From positions 17,989-81,988 of the forward strand of contig NZ_FNFB01000033.1 in NCBI RefSeq assembly GCF_900100395.1: a stretch of 64,000 bases of DNA, read 5' to 3'. Under the pieces are notes generated by a model. That model was given only the letters and a program-made list of their open reading frames with translations. It was not told the DNA's origin and ran no database searches. How positions within the stretch are numbered: position 1 is the stretch's first letter; the number at the start of each line of letters is the position of its first letter. A program made the translations under genes and the position numbers. Shown here piece by piece: positions 43,464-51,813 of this stretch. Source of the stretch: Nonomuraea maritima. GTDB lineage: Bacteria; Actinomycetota; Actinomycetes; Streptosporangiales; Streptosporangiaceae.

Positions 43464-44111
43464 CTACGGCCGGGTGGCGCGGACGTAGTACAGCAAGTAC
43501 GGCAGATCGCCTTCCGACTCCACCTCGAACCCCGCGTCGGGAATCAGGGTGCCGAGCAGGTCCTGGGGGCTGTGCCGCATGGCCGGCGCGGACAACGCGC
43601 GGACGATCCGCCGGCCCAGGGGGTTGACCGGCGGCCGGAACTCGGCGATGAGCAGCCGCCCGCCCGGCCGCAGCACGCGGAACATCTGCCGCAACGCCTG
43701 GGGCCGGGCCTCCACGGGCATGTGGTGGACGGCGAGGCTGGAGACCACCAGGTCGAACGAGCCGTCCGGGAACGGCAGGCCCTGCCCTTCGCCGACGATG
43801 TAGGAGCAGTTGGCCGGGGCCCGCCGGGTGGCGTGGTCGACCATGGCGGGCGAGGGGTCGATGCCCGTGACCCGGCCGCCCGGCATGATCACCGGGGCCA
43901 TGATCCGGGACAGGTAGCCGGTGCCGCAGCCGACGTCCAGCACCTGGTCGCCCGCTCGTGGACGCGCCGCGGTGGCCAGGCGTGTGTAGGCGGCGCGACG
44001 TCCGCCGATGAACCCGATCGAGGTGAAGATCTCGTACGCGCGGGGGCGGTCGATGGTGCCGCCCGCCTCCGCGTGTTCCTCGTGGTTATGCAGCAGCCTT
44101 CCGAGTGCCAT
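43464..44111 (-). CDS. Class I SAM-dependent methyltransferase
   Basis: A 215-residue Methyltransf_11-type enzyme: motif I QVLDVGCGTGYLSRIMAP, TGIDPSPAMVDHA, SFDLVVSSLAVHHM and LRPGGRLLIAEFRPP. The substrate is unknown. GGAGGGAACG precedes ATG 44111. It diverges from a TetR gene whose probable operator covers this gene's promoter. Confidence 0.9.
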   Translation of the reverse strand: MALGRLLHNHEEHAEAGGTIDRPRAYEIFTSIGFIGGRRAAYTRLATAARPRAGDQVLDVGCGTGYLSRIMAPVIMPGGRVTGIDPSPAMVDHATRRAPANCSYIVGEGQGLPFPDGSFDLVVSSLAVHHMPVEARPQALRQMFRVLRPGGRLLIAEFRPPVNPLGRRIVRALSAPAMRHSPQDLLGTLIPDAGFEVESEGDLPYLLYYVRATRP

Positions 44112-44125
44112 GGACGTTCCCTCCG

Positions 44126-44154
44126 ATATAACGAACACTGTGTTTCATAGTGAA
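44126..44154 (-). promoter_or_regulatory. Methyltransferase promoter with embedded TetR operator
   Basis: On the minus strand TTCACT, a 17-base spacer and TTATAT make a good promoter for the methyltransferase. The near-perfect palindrome CACTGTGTTTCATAGTG (44136-44152, one mismatch) covers the spacer and part of the -35, as expected for a repressor site of the divergent TetR protein. Confidence 0.65.
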
Positions 44155-44223
44155 TGACGTGTTCAAGATCGGGTCAACGACCAGTTCGGCCCGGCCGTGC
44201 CGTACTGAACAAGGAGCAGTGGA

Positions 44224-44778
44224 TTGTCCGAAGACCGGCGGGTGCGGCGTACGCGAAGGCTCATCCAGGAGGCGCTGGTGGCGCTGATCCTGGAGAAGGG
44301 TTACGACGCGGTGACCGTCACCGACATCATCGATCGCGCGGACGTCGGCCGCTCCACCTTCTACGCGCACTTCACCCACAAGCAGGAAGTGCTGCTCAGC
44401 AACCTCGACGAGATGGCCTTCCTGCATCCCACGCCGGCCACCGACGCGGGACGGCTGTTCGCGTTCAGCCTGCCCATGTTCGAGCACGTGCAGGAGCAGG
44501 AGCGGCTCGTCCGGGCGCTGCTGGGGCGGCACGGCGGCGGGCCGGTGATCGCCCGCGGGGAGCAGATGATCGCCGAGCTGGTGCGGGGCGATCTGCTGGC
44601 GGCGGGCGGGCGGTCGTCCGCCGCGCTCGACCTGCTGGTGGTGTGCGTGGTCGGGGCGTTCATGGGGTTGCTGCGCGCATGGGTGAACGGCGAGACCACC
44701 GCCACCCCCACCGAACTGGACGCAGCCTTCCGCGCAGCAGTGGAGCCAGGTGTACGGGCGATACTGAACAGGCCGTAG
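44224..44778 (+). CDS. TetR family transcriptional regulator
   Basis: A 184-residue repressor with the HTH VTVTDIIDRADVGRSTFYAH and a C-terminal effector domain (TetR_C_33-like, AFMGLLRAWVNGETTATP). The TTG start follows AAGGAG. It probably represses the divergent methyltransferase gene through the palindrome at 44136-44152. Confidence 0.9.
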   Translation: MSEDRRVRRTRRLIQEALVALILEKGYDAVTVTDIIDRADVGRSTFYAHFTHKQEVLLSNLDEMAFLHPTPATDAGRLFAFSLPMFEHVQEQERLVRALLGRHGGGPVIARGEQMIAELVRGDLLAAGGRSSAALDLLVVCVVGAFMGLLRAWVNGETTATPTELDAAFRAAVEPGVRAILNRP

Positions 44779-44979
44779 TTGCGCCCGCACCGAAACCGTC
44801 GACCGGCCGCCCGCCATGCCCGGCCCGCTCTTCGCCGACCCCGATCCGAGCTCTGACCGGTCGGCACACTGGAGCAGGCCCACGTCGCCCCAAGCTGGGC
44901 CCGATTTAGCGGACAGCTGAATGGCAGTGTAGTCGCCATGAGCTTACGAGCGACAAAAGAGATATTACTCAACGACACC

Positions 44980-45183
44980 TCACTCCCGCTCAGGGTCTTC
45001 TATGCCATTGTCACTCCTTCCTGAATCGGCGACGCTAGCCGCGACGGCGCCTACCATGCAACCAAGCCCCGCTATTGCCAATGCGGCAAAAATGGCAATA
45101 TCGCGCGGATTGGGCGTAACATTAATCGCCATAAAGCCGCTTGCTATAAATAGCACAATACCCCATCTTAAATAGACTTTCAT
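44980..45183 (-). CDS. Small two-helix membrane protein (67 aa)
   Basis: A 67-residue hydrophobic protein (WGIVLFIASGFMAINV, IAIFAALAIAGLGCMVGAVA) with an acidic tail. GGAGGG precedes the ATG at 45183, so this start is preferred to the one at 45195. Its DNA is clearly less GC-rich than the surroundings, suggesting recent acquisition. Function unknown. Confidence 0.6.
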   Translation of the reverse strand: MKVYLRWGIVLFIASGFMAINVTPNPRDIAIFAALAIAGLGCMVGAVAASVADSGRSDNGIEDPERE

Positions 45184-45391
45184 TCTTCCCTCCATTCACG
45201 AGAATTAGCTCAAGGCTTCAAGCTCTTTGGCTGTCAGGGACGAGGGTGTCAGCTTTAGCCATGCCGTGCCACGTTGAAAGTCGGACCCCGAATCTGCGCC
45301 GGGCGAACCTCCCGACATGCGCCAGTATCGTGAGGCCACGATGGGGTCAGGCCCGCCCCTCTGTCTCCTCCTCAGGGTCGGTGGCCTGCGG

Positions 45392-46030
45392 TCAAGGGCG
45401 GCGTCCGAGGACCTCGGGCACCCGGCTGTGGCGCCGCACCATGGTCGCCAATCCTGTGTCGATGTAGTCGAGGCACTGCAGGATCGTCTCGTGGTCGGCA
45501 ACGAGGTGACGATGATGGATCGGTCCGTGATGGGCGATTTTGTTGCGGAGGATTCTGAGGTGATCGACCCGGCCGTGCAGCGTCCGGCGGCGTCCGCGGT
45601 ACCCGGGAAAGGCTCGGTACAGGGCCGTGCGCCACAGCCGCTGGTCATAGCCATTGCCCGGCCCAAGCAGCGAGACGTAGAAACCGAACGGCAGCTCTTC
45701 GCTCACCATGTGCGGCGTGGGCATCACCCCGATGCGCTGCAGCTGCTGTTCAGCTTCGCTGATGCGCCGGCGGCCGCCGTAGGTGAGCTGAGGGCGCGGA
45801 TCGTTCCACCAATCGTCACGTCCCAAATACGTGGTCAACTCGCGCGTCATCGCGGTGCGCATGGCCACCTCCAAGTACTGCAAGGGCCCATAGAACGCTT
45901 CGCTGATCTCGGTGTTCCAGCAGTGCAGCCGCAAGGCGGCGACAGCGCCACCACCGCAGGTCAGGTGGTATTCGGCGAGGCGGACGGAGGACAGCAGCGC
46001 ACTCAACCGTTCGGCCTCGGCATCCTGCAT
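45392..46030 (-). CDS. Abi-family (HEPN-like) abortive infection protein
   Basis: A 212-residue protein resembling Abi_2/AbiD proteins, which limit phage by killing or stalling infected cells. LEVAMRTAMTRELTTYLG and WWNDPRPQL follow the family pattern, and LRILRNKIAHHGPIHHRH contains the R-x4-H motif of HEPN ribonucleases. It stands alone without a visible partner gene. It lies in an accessory stretch between housekeeping-like genes, next to DNA of lower GC. Confidence 0.78.
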   Translation of the reverse strand: MQDAEAERLSALLSSVRLAEYHLTCGGGAVAALRLHCWNTEISEAFYGPLQYLEVAMRTAMTRELTTYLGRDDWWNDPRPQLTYGGRRRISEAEQQLQRIGVMPTPHMVSEELPFGFYVSLLGPGNGYDQRLWRTALYRAFPGYRGRRRTLHGRVDHLRILRNKIAHHGPIHHRHLVADHETILQCLDYIDTGLATMVRRHSRVPEVLGRRP

Positions 46031-46622
46031 CGTGACCGCCTTTCCGATCCGTGGTTTCCGCCGGCACAGGTGGTGGTACCTTCAACACATAGGCCCCGGT
46101 CCTGCCTCTGCACCGCATGCAGCCGGGGCATAGCTATGTCCGGAGGCAGGCGGCGTACAAGCTGTGAGCACCGGCGCGATCAGCGTGCACTCGGGCATCC
46201 TGTCCACCGGCGGCCCACATGCGGGAGTGGTGGGGGTGCGTAGCTCGTCGAGCAGTATGTCACTGCGTGATAGCGCTGTTGCGCATGTTTGCCGAAGTCG
46301 CTCAAGTGCACGAATGAGCTGTCCAGGGCTCGGCCGCCGCACCGCCGTGCAGACGACGTTCGCTGTTGCGCGGGTGGCAGCAGGATGAAGGCCCGCGACG
46401 TGAGGGAGTGCTTGCGGGCGAGCGCCGGTGTGTGCGAGGCCGTCTGCGTGCGCAACATTTCGCCCAGGTCACGGAGTCGGTGGCAAGCAGGCGACCCCGT
46501 GCTCGCGACTCCGCATCCGGGTGGTGCGTGGCAGTCACCTCAGCTGTGCTGTCTGGGTGGTAATGCCACGGGTGTCGACGCCCCACGCGTCAGCGTTTGC
46601 TCTGCCAGCCTCGCCCGGGGCC
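46031..46622. other. 592-base region without a supported gene
   Basis: Short frames exist (for example a minus-strand one at 46082-46342 beginning MRRPSPGQLIRALERLRQTC) but none has a ribosome-binding site, family match or codon pattern that stands out. The stretch may be the decayed remainder of the island that carries the Abi gene. Confidence 0.4.
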
Positions 46623-47054
46623 TCAGCGTTCGTCCCCCAGTACGGGCTTGACGTCGATGATGGGGGTGCCGTTGAGGGCTTCGAGGTGGGTCACCTGTAC
46701 GCGGTGTCCGTCCACGGCGGTGATCGTGGTGCGGTGCAGGCCCAGGGGGTTGGGGCGGTCTGGGGAGCGGGTGCTGAAGACGCCGGTCAGGGGGCGGGAC
46801 GGGTCGTTGCGTGGGTGTACTGCCAGCACCTGGCGGTCGGCGCGGTCGAACCACGTGAGGATGAGGATCTCGTCGCCCACCGCGAGCGCGGCCAGTGCCG
46901 GAATCACCCAGGGCTCGAACACCAGCCAGGCGGCGGGCGCTCCCTCGTCCGCCTGGCGCGGTGCGTGCGCTCGCTCGCGCAGCGGTGACTCCACCCACCC
47001 GACCGGACGAAGCGAGAGGTCCGTCGCCGGTTCCGGGTCGATGCGCTCAGTCAT
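46623..47054 (-). CDS. trmO: TrmO-type tRNA t6A37 N6-methyltransferase
   Basis: A 143-residue protein of the TsaA/TrmO family, which uses SAM to methylate threonylcarbamoyl-adenosine at position 37 of certain tRNAs. The family motif is STRSPDRPNPLGLHRTTI, with HLEALNGTPIIDVKPVL near the end. It is a compact single domain, shorter than E. coli TrmO, which has a C-terminal extension. It lies 64 bases downstream of the DNA ligase gene. Confidence 0.9.
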   Translation of the reverse strand: MTERIDPEPATDLSLRPVGWVESPLRERAHAPRQADEGAPAAWLVFEPWVIPALAALAVGDEILILTWFDRADRQVLAVHPRNDPSRPLTGVFSTRSPDRPNPLGLHRTTITAVDGHRVQVTHLEALNGTPIIDVKPVLGDER

Positions 47055-47118
47055 CGTTCTCCACCTTTCGTCGGTACGGGTTGTCGGTGGGGGTTGTCGG
47101 TACGGGTCGGTATCGGAG

Positions 47119-49188
47119 TCACAGGAGGTCGGCGACGAGTGCGGCGAATTCTTCCGGAGTCGTGATGCGGACGCCCAGGCTTTCTGCCTTGGTTCGTTTG
47201 GAGCCGGCCTTCTCGCCGGCCACCAGCAGGGACGTCTTGGACGACACGCTGGAGGAGGCCTTGCCGCCCGCGCGTTCGATCAGTTCGTTGACCTGGTTGC
47301 GGGTGAGCGCGGCCAGCGGGCCGGTCATCGTTCCGGTGACCACCACCGACATCGCCGACAGCGGCAGGTCGACCGCGGGCGCCGTCTGCGGGTCGGCGGA
47401 CGGCGGCACGGCGCCGGGCTCGACCATGGTGACCCCGGCCTGGACGAGCTTGTCGATCAGTGGGGCCAGTTCGGCCAGCTCGGCCACCACGACCGGCGCC
47501 TTCTCCGGGCCGACGCCCTCCACCTGCTGCAGGGCCTCGGCGTCGGCCGCGCGGACGGCGTCCATCGTGGCGAAGTGGCGGGCGATGCGCCGGCTCATCG
47601 ATCGGCCGGTGCCGCGCACGCCGAGCGCCGCGAACACCCGGCTCAGCGGGCGCGTGCGGGCCTGGGCGATGGCGGCCAGCAGGTTGTCGGTGCTGGTCTC
47701 GCCCATGCGGTCGAGGTCGATGAGCTGTTCGCGGGTGAGGAAGAACAGGTCGGCGAAGTCGGCGATCAGGCCGGCGTCGAGCAGCTGCTTGATGCGGTTC
47801 TCGGCCAGCCCTTCGATGTCGAGCTGGTCGCGGCCGGCCGCGTACACGATGGACGCGATCGCCCGGCAGCCGCGCCCGCGCACGCAGCGCCAGCGTTCCT
47901 GGGAGGTGTCGATCGCGTCGCCGCAGGACGGGCAGACCTCCGGGATCGGGATCGGCCGCTCGTCGCCGGTGCGCAGGTGGACCACGGGCGCCTCGACGCG
48001 CGGGATCACGTCGCCCGCTTTGTAGACGGTGACGCTGTCGCCCAGCATGAGGCCGCGGCGGGTGATGTCGGCCACGTTGTGCAGGGTGGCGTACGTGACG
48101 GTGCTGCCGTCGAGCTCGACCGGCTCCAGCACGGCCCGCGGGGCGATGACGCCGGTGCGGCCGGTGTTCCACTCGACGGCGAGCAGCCTGGTGATCTTCT
48201 CGGTGGCGGGCAGTTTGTACGCCACCGCCCAGCGCGGAGCCCGCGAGCTGAACCCGGCCTCTGCCTGGTCGGCGGCGAGGTCGCATTTGATCACGATGCC
48301 GTCGATGCCGAACGGCAGCTCGGAGCGGGCCGCGGCGATCTCGTCGACGCGCTGCCGGACGCCGTCGAGAGTGTCGGCGACGATGCCGGCCACCGAGGTC
48401 GCGGCGGTGGTCTGCGCTCCCTGCCCGGCCATCCAGGCCATGACCTCGCTGTGCGGCAGCCCGCGCAGGAGTACGGCCTGCTCGGAGTCGTCGCCGGGCG
48501 GCGGCACCACCCCGTAGCCGAAGAACGTCAGCTCGCACACGTACGGACGGTCCTGGGCGCGCAGCGTGCCCGCGGCGGCGCTGCGCGGGTTGGCGAACGT
48601 GGTGCCGTCGTGCGCCTGCCGCTTGGCGCAGGCGGCCTCGAACTGGGCCCTGGTCATCATGACCTCGCCGCGCAGCTCGACGGTGACCGGGTCGGCGAGC
48701 CGGTCGGGCAGGCCGACGACGGTGCCGATGGCGTGGGAGACGTCCTCGCCCGCGCTGCCGTCGCCGCGCGTGACGAGCTGCGTGAGCCGTCCGTGCCGGT
48801 AGCGGGCGGAGATCGCCAGGCCGTCGAGCTTGGGTTCGACGCTCCACGCCGTGACCGGACGGCCGAGCCGCCGCTCGAGGCCGGCCGCCCAGTCGGCGAG
48901 CTGTTCGGCCTTGAACACGTTGTCGAGGCTCAGCATCGGCACGGTGTGCGGCACGTCGCCCACCACGGCCCCGCCCGCCACCTTGCCCGTCGGCGAGGAC
49001 GGCAGCACCGCGTCGGGGTGGGCCTCCTCGTACGCCTGGATGCCCCGCACCAGCCGGTCGTAGGCGTCGTCGTCGAGCGCGGAGGTGCCGTCGGCGTAGT
49101 AGGCGGCGGCGGAGTCGACGGCGACCTGCACGGCCTTGGCGTAGGCGGTGTCGTCGGCGAGGACGGTGCTGGGGGGCGTCTCGGTCAT
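47119..49188 (-). CDS. ligA: NAD-dependent DNA ligase (LigA family, divergent)
   Basis: A 689-residue ligase with all LigA parts: adenylation domain with active-site Lys in WSVEPKLDGLAISARY, OB fold, a four-Cys zinc finger (CPSCGD, CVRGRGC), helix-hairpin-helix repeats and a C-terminal BRCT domain (MSVVVTGTMTGPLAALTRN). KLDG replaces the usual KIDG and the N-terminal Ia region (DDDAYDRLVRGI) is diverged, so this may be a second copy besides the essential ligase. ATG 49188 (MTETPPS) is preferred over 49218. Confidence 0.9.
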   Translation of the reverse strand: MTETPPSTVLADDTAYAKAVQVAVDSAAAYYADGTSALDDDAYDRLVRGIQAYEEAHPDAVLPSSPTGKVAGGAVVGDVPHTVPMLSLDNVFKAEQLADWAAGLERRLGRPVTAWSVEPKLDGLAISARYRHGRLTQLVTRGDGSAGEDVSHAIGTVVGLPDRLADPVTVELRGEVMMTRAQFEAACAKRQAHDGTTFANPRSAAAGTLRAQDRPYVCELTFFGYGVVPPPGDDSEQAVLLRGLPHSEVMAWMAGQGAQTTAATSVAGIVADTLDGVRQRVDEIAAARSELPFGIDGIVIKCDLAADQAEAGFSSRAPRWAVAYKLPATEKITRLLAVEWNTGRTGVIAPRAVLEPVELDGSTVTYATLHNVADITRRGLMLGDSVTVYKAGDVIPRVEAPVVHLRTGDERPIPIPEVCPSCGDAIDTSQERWRCVRGRGCRAIASIVYAAGRDQLDIEGLAENRIKQLLDAGLIADFADLFFLTREQLIDLDRMGETSTDNLLAAIAQARTRPLSRVFAALGVRGTGRSMSRRIARHFATMDAVRAADAEALQQVEGVGPEKAPVVVAELAELAPLIDKLVQAGVTMVEPGAVPPSADPQTAPAVDLPLSAMSVVVTGTMTGPLAALTRNQVNELIERAGGKASSSVSSKTSLLVAGEKAGSKRTKAESLGVRITTPEEFAALVADLL

Positions 49189-49382
49189 GGCACCCACCAT
49201 GCCTTCAGCCACCGACAATTCCCGGCCCTGTCGCTGTGCCCAACGTCACGCCTGCCTGCTCAGGGACGGTGGAGACAGGAGTTGCGCTGGTGGAGACCGA
49301 GGCCGCTGGTCAATTGCGTCCTAATGGGAGGTAATGTCCATCAGTGGATATCGGGAGGATCCGCAATAGAGGGTGGTAAGAC

Positions 49383-49952
49383 GTGCAGCAGGGGGAAGTG
49401 GCTGCGTCCGATCGGGCTTCACTGGGGGAACGGAAGGCGGGACGAAGGCGCCGACTGTCGGTCTTCGACGCGGTGATCATGGCCGGGGGTCTGATGGTTC
49501 TGGCGTTCGCCGCCTACCAGGCGGGCCCGGCGCTGGCGGCGGCGACGGGTGACGGCCCGCACGGCACCTTCACCGCCGTACGGCAGTCGTGTTTCGAGCA
49601 CCATCCGGGCAAGTGGCTCTGCACCTGGCGGGGCGACTTCAGGTCCGACGACGGCAAGGTGGTCCGCGAGGGCGTCACCCTCTACGACTCGGAACAGGAC
49701 ACGATGAAGGCCGGGCAGACGGTGCGCGCGTTCGACACCGGGCGGCCCGACCACGTCTACGGCGAGGACGGCTCCAGAGAGTGGGTCACCGTCGCCATCC
49801 TGCTGGCGCTGGGGGCAGGGCTGGCGAGCCGGCCGCTGTGGACCCGACGCCGCCCGCGCCCCGCGCCGGACGACGACGCTCGCGAAACCCGCGGCGCCGA
49901 CGACGCCGAGGCGGTGGCGCCCTGGGAGCTCGCGCACGAGCCCGTGCGGTAG
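49383..49952 (+). CDS. Hypothetical two-helix membrane protein
   Basis: A 189-residue protein I do not recognise. Two helices (VIMAGGLMVLAFAAYQAG and WVTVAILLALGAGLASRPL) flank an external domain with two Cys (RQSCFEHHPGKWLCTWRGDF), which may form a disulfide. The layout recalls DUF3592-type proteins. GTG start; GGGTGG lies upstream. Confidence 0.6.
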   Translation: MQQGEVAASDRASLGERKAGRRRRLSVFDAVIMAGGLMVLAFAAYQAGPALAAATGDGPHGTFTAVRQSCFEHHPGKWLCTWRGDFRSDDGKVVREGVTLYDSEQDTMKAGQTVRAFDTGRPDHVYGEDGSREWVTVAILLALGAGLASRPLWTRRRPRPAPDDDARETRGADDAEAVAPWELAHEPVR

Positions 49953-49965
49953 CGGCGGCGCCGGC

Positions 49966-50064
49966 TCACCACGAACTGGTGACGGCGTTGATCGCAGCGA
50001 GCAGCGCGCCGCCGAGCAACGCGATCACCAGAACCACACAGACAACTCTCGCCCAGGACTGCAT
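49966..50064 (-). CDS. Possible 32-residue membrane peptide
   Basis: The minus strand encodes MQSWARVVCVVLVIALLGGA then LLAAINAVTSSW, one hydrophobic helix with a positive N-terminus. No strong ribosome-binding site is seen, but the composition is unlike an antisense shadow and no other gene occupies the region. Confidence 0.4.
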   Translation of the reverse strand: MQSWARVVCVVLVIALLGGALLAAINAVTSSW

Positions 50065-50114
50065 CCCGTCATCTTGCAGGCCGGAACGCGCGACCACAAC
50101 GGGTGAGCAGCGCT

Positions 50115-50528
50115 CTACCGCTGTTCACCGACCGTGAGCAGCCCCCGGTCGGCGTCGACGACGACCCAGTCACCCGTACGGACGACGTCGAGTGGGTCGG
50201 CGTCGAGCTCGGAGAGGGTCGGCACCCGGGTGACCACCGCGCCCAGCGCCGACTTCGTGGACAGCTTGCCGATCACCATCGCGAGCGGCGCCGTGCCGTA
50301 CAGCCGGGTGCTCTGGAAGAAGCCCGACCAGCCGGAGGAGCCCTTCGCGCCCGGGAACACCAGCACCTTGCCCGTGAAGCAGACCCCGAACAGCGGGTGC
50401 CGGCGTTCGATGACGGTGCCGGTGGCGGGGTCGATGCCGCCCCAGCCGGAGATCGTCTCGTGCGAGACCAGCGCTTCTCCTTCGGCGTGACCGGGGACGA
50501 TGCCACGGCCCTTGATCGTGACGGTCAC
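50115..50528 (-). CDS. Aconitase X small (swivel) subunit, DUF126
   Basis: A 137-residue DUF126 protein, the small subunit or swivel domain of aconitase X: GRGIVPGHAEGEALVSHETI, GTVIERRHPLFGVCFTGKVL, FPGAKGSSGWSGFF, YGTAPLAMVI. Together with the large subunit it dehydrates a hydroxy acid; characterised relatives act on cis-3-hydroxy-L-proline or mevalonate phosphate. GTG start overlaps the large-subunit stop (GTGA). Confidence 0.9.
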   Translation of the reverse strand: MTVTIKGRGIVPGHAEGEALVSHETISGWGGIDPATGTVIERRHPLFGVCFTGKVLVFPGAKGSSGWSGFFQSTRLYGTAPLAMVIGKLSTKSALGAVVTRVPTLSELDADPLDVVRTGDWVVVDADRGLLTVGEQR

Positions 50529-51805
50529 TGCAGTTCTCCTCGCCATTTCCCGGTGACGGCCGCATCGACGCAGTCCTCCAGCGTCCCGAACCACGCCTCG
50601 ATGCCCAGGATCGCGGGCAGGTAGTGCGCCTGCTTCGCCGAGTCGGTGGCGAACACGCGCGTGCCTTCGGGTGCCGACCGCGACATCGCAGGACAGGAGT
50701 CGGTCAGCACCCGTCCGCCGGCCCTGCGGATGCTCTCGGTGTATCCGTTGCGCTCCGCCACGACGCGCAGCGCCCGGGGCAGCATGATCCAGAGTTCGGT
50801 GCCCGGGTTGAGCCGCCTGCCGTCGAGCGCGCGGGCCACCCTGGCGACCTGGTCGAGCGAGGCGTGCGGGCAGCCGAGCAGGATGAAGTCGACGTCCTCC
50901 GACTCGCCCTGGTTGTTCAGCGTCTCGTGGACGGCCCGGCGCTCGGGCTCGCCGTACACGATCTTCTCGGGAGCGGGACGCCCGCCGAACGCGGCCTCGG
51001 GCGTCGGCGCCTCGGGGGTGATGCCGGGGATGTGGTAGAGCTCCACGCCCCCTGACGAGGCCGTCGCCGCGCCGAAGTGCTTGAGGTCGGTGAGGTCGGG
51101 CTGCCGCAGGTCGCCGACGAGGACCGGCCGGTTCTCCTGCACGATGTCGCCGACGAAGTACCCGAACATCCCCCAGTCGAGGGACCCTTCGACCGGTACG
51201 GCCGACTCGATCAGGTGCGTGCCGTACCGGTTCTCGCTCAGGTGGTTCCCCCAGCAGGGGATCTTCCCGGTCAGGCTCGCCGCGCCCGTCGAGGCGCCGC
51301 CCTCGCAGTTGGTACGTGCGCCGAGCACGGAGTTGGCGTACACCACCGCCGACGATTCCATCCACGCGCAGTGCTCGCCGCGCACCGGAAGGTTGCCCAC
51401 CTGGTACGGCGTGCAGGTGGCGAGGATGTTGACGCCGTGGGCGCCGTAGAACGACTCGGCGTCGGCCTGCAGCTCCACCATGCTCGCCGGGTAGGGCGCG
51501 ACGCCGAGCGCGTCGTCGCTGAACCCGTGCTGCAGCTGGCACGTGGGCACCCGCATGTGCGGGATGTCGAACTCCTCGTCGCTGTCGAGGTTGATCGTCG
51601 CGAACGCCTTGTTCCATCCGCCCTCACGGACCAGCGTGGCCTTGATCGGCGAGGGTTGCGTCATGGTTCCCGCGACGTTGCGCGTGTCGCAGAGGCGCTC
51701 GGCGCCGAGCGCCTCGCCATAGCGGATCAGGAGGTCCATCGCGGCGGCCACCGCGGGGCCCTCGGCGCCGTCCCGCATCGCCTTCTCGTCGTCAGCCAGT
51801 CTCAC
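50525..51805 (-). CDS. Aconitase X catalytic subunit, DUF521
   Basis: A 426-residue AcnX catalytic subunit. Conserved features include VPTCQLQHGF, the iron-sulfur Cys131 in ILATCTPYQVGNLP, AVVYANSVLGARTNCEGG and DFILLGCPHASLDQ. GTG 51805 follows GGAGGAGCC and starts 8 bases after the FAD-oxidoreductase stop. The family holds an Fe-S cluster and performs hydro-lyase chemistry. Genomic neighbours here (IlvD/Edd dehydratase, oxidoreductase, ABC importer) indicate catabolism rather than the archaeal mevalonate role. Confidence 0.9.
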   Translation of the reverse strand: MRLADDEKAMRDGAEGPAVAAAMDLLIRYGEALGAERLCDTRNVAGTMTQPSPIKATLVREGGWNKAFATINLDSDEEFDIPHMRVPTCQLQHGFSDDALGVAPYPASMVELQADAESFYGAHGVNILATCTPYQVGNLPVRGEHCAWMESSAVVYANSVLGARTNCEGGASTGAASLTGKIPCWGNHLSENRYGTHLIESAVPVEGSLDWGMFGYFVGDIVQENRPVLVGDLRQPDLTDLKHFGAATASSGGVELYHIPGITPEAPTPEAAFGGRPAPEKIVYGEPERRAVHETLNNQGESEDVDFILLGCPHASLDQVARVARALDGRRLNPGTELWIMLPRALRVVAERNGYTESIRRAGGRVLTDSCPAMSRSAPEGTRVFATDSAKQAHYLPAILGIEAWFGTLEDCVDAAVTGKWRGELQ

Positions 51806-51813
51806 GGCTCCTC

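Noticed and set aside
45205..45666. Minus-strand frame downstream of and overlapping the Abi gene
   Set aside because: Mostly a shifted reading of the Abi gene; the last 50 codons alone are not enough to call a gene.
46082..46342. Minus-strand frame beginning MRRPSPGQLIRALERL
   Set aside because: No ribosome-binding site or homology that I recognise; kept only as a note in the gene-poor region.
46597..49476. 959-codon plus-strand open frame
   Set aside because: It lies opposite trmO and the DNA ligase gene, has no family motif and has the composition of an antisense shadow.
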